From Oceanococcus sp041624435 (GTDB lineage Bacteria > Pseudomonadota > Gammaproteobacteria > Nevskiales > Oceanococcaceae): a DNA stretch of 14,436 nucleotides. The notes beneath the pieces are model-generated. The model was not told the origin of the DNA, did not search any database, and saw only the letters and a program-made list of their open reading frames with translations. The stretch covers positions 1-14,436 of the forward strand of contig JBFJVB010000088.1 in NCBI GenBank assembly GCA_041624435.1, written 5' to 3'. The position numbers and the translations under genes were made by a program. Below, piece by piece: positions 12,393 to 14,436 of this stretch (the first letter of the stretch is position 1; each line of letters begins with the position of its first letter).

Positions 12393-14312
12393 ATGGGTAG
12401 TCCGGTTTTCATGAATCCGCCGATCTATTGCCGTTCTGTCAGCAACAAGCTCTGGATTGGGCCGGGGTGCGCGGGTGGCGGGTCGGTTCCATCTGAGCCG
12501 CGGCGTACGCGCATCGCGCGCCGGGTCGGGGCGGCGCTGGCCATGCTGCTGTGCTGTGGCCACGCTGTCGCGGCCGAGCCGGTGCCGGTCAGCGATCTGA
12601 TCGAAGAACTGGGTCTGTACGCCGAACGCCTGGAGGATCCCGGTGGCGAACTGAGCCTGGACGAGGTCAGGAGCCCGCAGCGCGTCTGGACCGCCCACAC
12701 AGCGAAGACCTTGAGTGCCGGATTCAATACCTCGGCGTGGTGGCTGCGGGTGGCCGTGCGCAACGACAGTGCCCGGCCGCTGAGCTATTTTCTGGATACC
12801 GGCAGCTCGGTGGCGGATTATGTCGACGTCTACCTGCTGCGCGGCGATGAGCCCGCCACCAGCGTCCGCTCGGGAGACCGGCGGATTTTTTCCAGCCGGC
12901 CGCTGAACACCCGGACCGTGGTGGTGCCGGTGCATCTGGCGCCAGGGGAAAGCGTCTGGATTTATACCCGCCTGGGGAACTGGGATGGGCTGCATGAAAT
13001 TATCAGCCTGAGTCTGGTCAGCGAGCAGGCCTTCGCCGGCCGGCTTCAGGTCGAGGCGCTGGCGCTGGGGATTTACTACGGCACCCTGGTCGCGATCCTG
13101 CTGTACAACCTGTTCCTGTTTCTGTTTATCCGCGACCGGGTGTTTGGCTTGTATGTGTTTTACGTGGCCGCGTTCCTGAGCTGGAGCTTCATACTGCGTG
13201 GCTACGCCCTGCAGTATCTGTGGCCGGACTCGCCGCACTTCAATAACCAGGCGCTGCCACTGGCCGCCGGGCTGTGCTATCTGAGCTTCGGTCTGTTCGC
13301 GCTGGATTATCTGGACATCCGGAAAAAGGCGCCGGCCTGGCTGTATCGGGCCTACTGGATCGGGATCGTGCTCAATGTGCTGACCCCGTTGCCGGCCTTT
13401 TTCGGGCACTACGCCGCAACTTTCGCCAGCACCGTGCCGAGCGGAATCCTGATGGTCTTGATCGCGGTGGTTTCCGGCGTGCTGATGATCGGCCGCGGTT
13501 CGCGGCCGGCCAAGTATTTCCTGCTGGCTTTCAGCTTCCTGGCCTTCGGGGTGGTGCTGTACTACATGCAATTGACCGGACTGATCCGAACCGGCCTGCT
13601 GCCCGAGTACGGCATCCAGATCGGTTCGGCGCTGGAGGTGCTGTTGCTGGCCTTCGGTCTGGCCGACCAGATGAACACCCTGAAATCCGACAAGCTCAAG
13701 GCGGAGCAGCAGGCGCGCAAGGCGCAGGCCGACCTGACCACCCAGCTTGCGGTGGAAGTGAAACAACGCACCGCGGAACTGGAGCGCGCCAATCGGCGCC
13801 TCAACGAACTGGCCACCGTCGACGAGCTGACCGGTGCCCTCAACCGGCGCCGCTTCAACCAGCTCTTCGAGACCGAATTCATCGGGCGCCAGGCCGAGTT
13901 TGCCCTGTGCATGATCGACCTTGATGGTTTCAAGCATTACAACGATGCCTGCGGGCATCAGGCCGGCGACCGGGTGCTGCAAACCATCAGTTCCTGTTTG
14001 AGCGCGCAGCTGGGTGAAGACCGGGGCACGCTGTTTCGTCTGGGCGGGGAGGAGTTCGCGGTCCTGTTTGGCCCATCGCTGAGGCTGGATGAAATACCCG
14101 CCATAGTCGAAAGCATGCGCGCGGCCGTGGAAGCGCTGGCCATCGAGCATCCGCGCAATTCCAGCGGCGTGGTCACGGCCAGCTTCGGTCTGCTGATGCT
14201 CGGCGCTAGCGCGCCGCCCCACAGCAGTCGCGAGATCTACGCGCGGACCGATGAACTGCTGTATCAAGCCAAGGCCGCAGGCCGCAACTGCGTGGTGCAG
14301 TTGCGGCTCTGA
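12393..14312 (+). CDS. 7TMR-DISM membrane diguanylate cyclase
   Basis: A 639-residue protein. A signal-like segment (residues about 44-62, VGAALAMLLCCGHAVAA) follows an unusually long basic leader. Next come a periplasmic 7TMR-DISMED2-like domain (about 65-200), a seven-helix 7TMR-DISM membrane region (about 205-415), a coiled coil (about 425-470) and a GGDEF domain (about 475-638). The active site is intact: DELTGALNRRRF, IDLDGFKHYNDACGHQAGD, and GGEEF at residues 551-555. It should make cyclic di-GMP from two GTP in the cytoplasm in response to a periplasmic signal. The RxxD inhibitory site, expected five residues before GGEEF, reads EDRG and is absent. The ATG at 12411 is another possible start; neither has a clear ribosome site and no GTG/TTG lies nearer the signal peptide. 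It is divergent from the metal operon and monocistronic as far as seen. Confidence 0.92.
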   Translation: MGSPVFMNPPIYCRSVSNKLWIGPGCAGGGSVPSEPRRTRIARRVGAALAMLLCCGHAVAAEPVPVSDLIEELGLYAERLEDPGGELSLDEVRSPQRVWTAHTAKTLSAGFNTSAWWLRVAVRNDSARPLSYFLDTGSSVADYVDVYLLRGDEPATSVRSGDRRIFSSRPLNTRTVVVPVHLAPGESVWIYTRLGNWDGLHEIISLSLVSEQAFAGRLQVEALALGIYYGTLVAILLYNLFLFLFIRDRVFGLYVFYVAAFLSWSFILRGYALQYLWPDSPHFNNQALPLAAGLCYLSFGLFALDYLDIRKKAPAWLYRAYWIGIVLNVLTPLPAFFGHYAATFASTVPSGILMVLIAVVSGVLMIGRGSRPAKYFLLAFSFLAFGVVLYYMQLTGLIRTGLLPEYGIQIGSALEVLLLAFGLADQMNTLKSDKLKAEQQARKAQADLTTQLAVEVKQRTAELERANRRLNELATVDELTGALNRRRFNQLFETEFIGRQAEFALCMIDLDGFKHYNDACGHQAGDRVLQTISSCLSAQLGEDRGTLFRLGGEEFAVLFGPSLRLDEIPAIVESMRAAVEALAIEHPRNSSGVVTASFGLLMLGASAPPHSSREIYARTDELLYQAKAAGRNCVVQLRL

Positions 14313-14339
14313 AGACCCAGCGCGACGCCGGAGTGCGGC

Positions 14340-14436
14340 TCAGGCGGAAGCTGCCTGATGCGGTATGTTCGAACCCGTGCGGTCCTTGAGGACCATGCTG
14401 ATGTTGTCATGCAGCTTGGCCGCGATCCGGGGAAAA
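14340..14436 (-). CDS. 3' end of an unidentified gene
   Basis: The minus strand reads open from the right edge to a TGA at 14342-14340, giving 31 C-terminal residues beginning FPRIAAKLHDNISMVLKDR. The amphipathic PRIAAKLHDNISMVL stretch resembles the helix closing some cyclic-nucleotide-binding domains, but it is too short to assign. Its stop faces the cyclase stop across 27 bp, with no obvious terminator between. Confidence 0.45.
   Translation of the reverse strand, partial: FPRIAAKLHDNISMVLKDRTGSNIPHQAASA

Noticed and set aside
12372..14267. 631-codon open frame antisense to the diguanylate cyclase
   Set aside because: Gln/His/Arg-rich composition with no domains, typical of the strand opposite a GC-rich gene; the plus frame has an intact GGDEF domain.
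14381..14394. Palindrome GGTCCT-TG-AGGACC resembling the core of the one at 738-766
   Set aside because: It lies within coding sequence (codons for Val-Leu-Lys-Asp), lacks the outer TGAATG arms and has a different centre spacing; probably chance.

Overview
This is a GC-rich stretch of a Gram-negative chromosome. It carries several outer-membrane barrels with signal peptides, a lipoprotein, an AsmA-like periplasmic protein and a 7TMR-DISM/GGDEF diguanylate cyclase. That mix suggests a gammaproteobacterium, probably free-living and aquatic, but I cannot name a genus. I see no rRNA, tRNA, CRISPR array, insertion sequence, integrase or phage gene.

Layout. (1) 1-680, minus: a secreted collagen-like protein, cut by the left edge, whose (Gly-Pro-Glu/Gln-Gly-Pro-Thr) tract is a 15-unit 18-bp tandem repeat. 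(2) 681-1053: a divergent intergenic region with a near-perfect 27-29 bp palindrome and several copies of an AATGCGG-type motif. (3) 1054-1833, plus: a TerC-family membrane protein. It converges, through a bidirectional terminator, on (4) 1919-2653, minus: an AsmA-like anchored periplasmic protein. (5) 2654-2999: no convincing gene. (6) 7881 down to 3000, minus: a four-gene operon of DUF3604 lipoprotein, membrane-anchored parvulin-type prolyl isomerase, HupE/UreJ-type membrane protein and alpha/beta hydrolase. The first three genes overlap at start/stop junctions. (7) 8026-8781, minus: a monocistronic small porin with its own promoter, 5' stem-loop and strong terminator. (8) 12211 down to 9014, minus: a metal-uptake operon of small His/Cys periplasmic protein, outer-membrane barrel, ZnuA-like binding protein and ZnuB-like permease, with no ATPase gene. 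(9) 12393-14312, plus: a 7TMR-DISM diguanylate cyclase, divergent from the metal operon. (10) 14340-14436, minus: the 3' end of an unidentified gene.

How the genes work together. The metal operon looks like a pathway across the whole envelope: outer-membrane entry, periplasmic capture, inner-membrane permease. It needs an ATPase encoded elsewhere. The DUF3604 operon joins a predicted metal-dependent PHP-like lipoprotein to a periplasmic folding factor and a polytopic protein of a family linked to nickel/cobalt-type transport. A dedicated maturation and metallation unit is a reasonable hypothesis but unproven. High GC produces very long antisense open frames (over 600 codons opposite the DUF3604 and cyclase genes); these are treated as artefacts.
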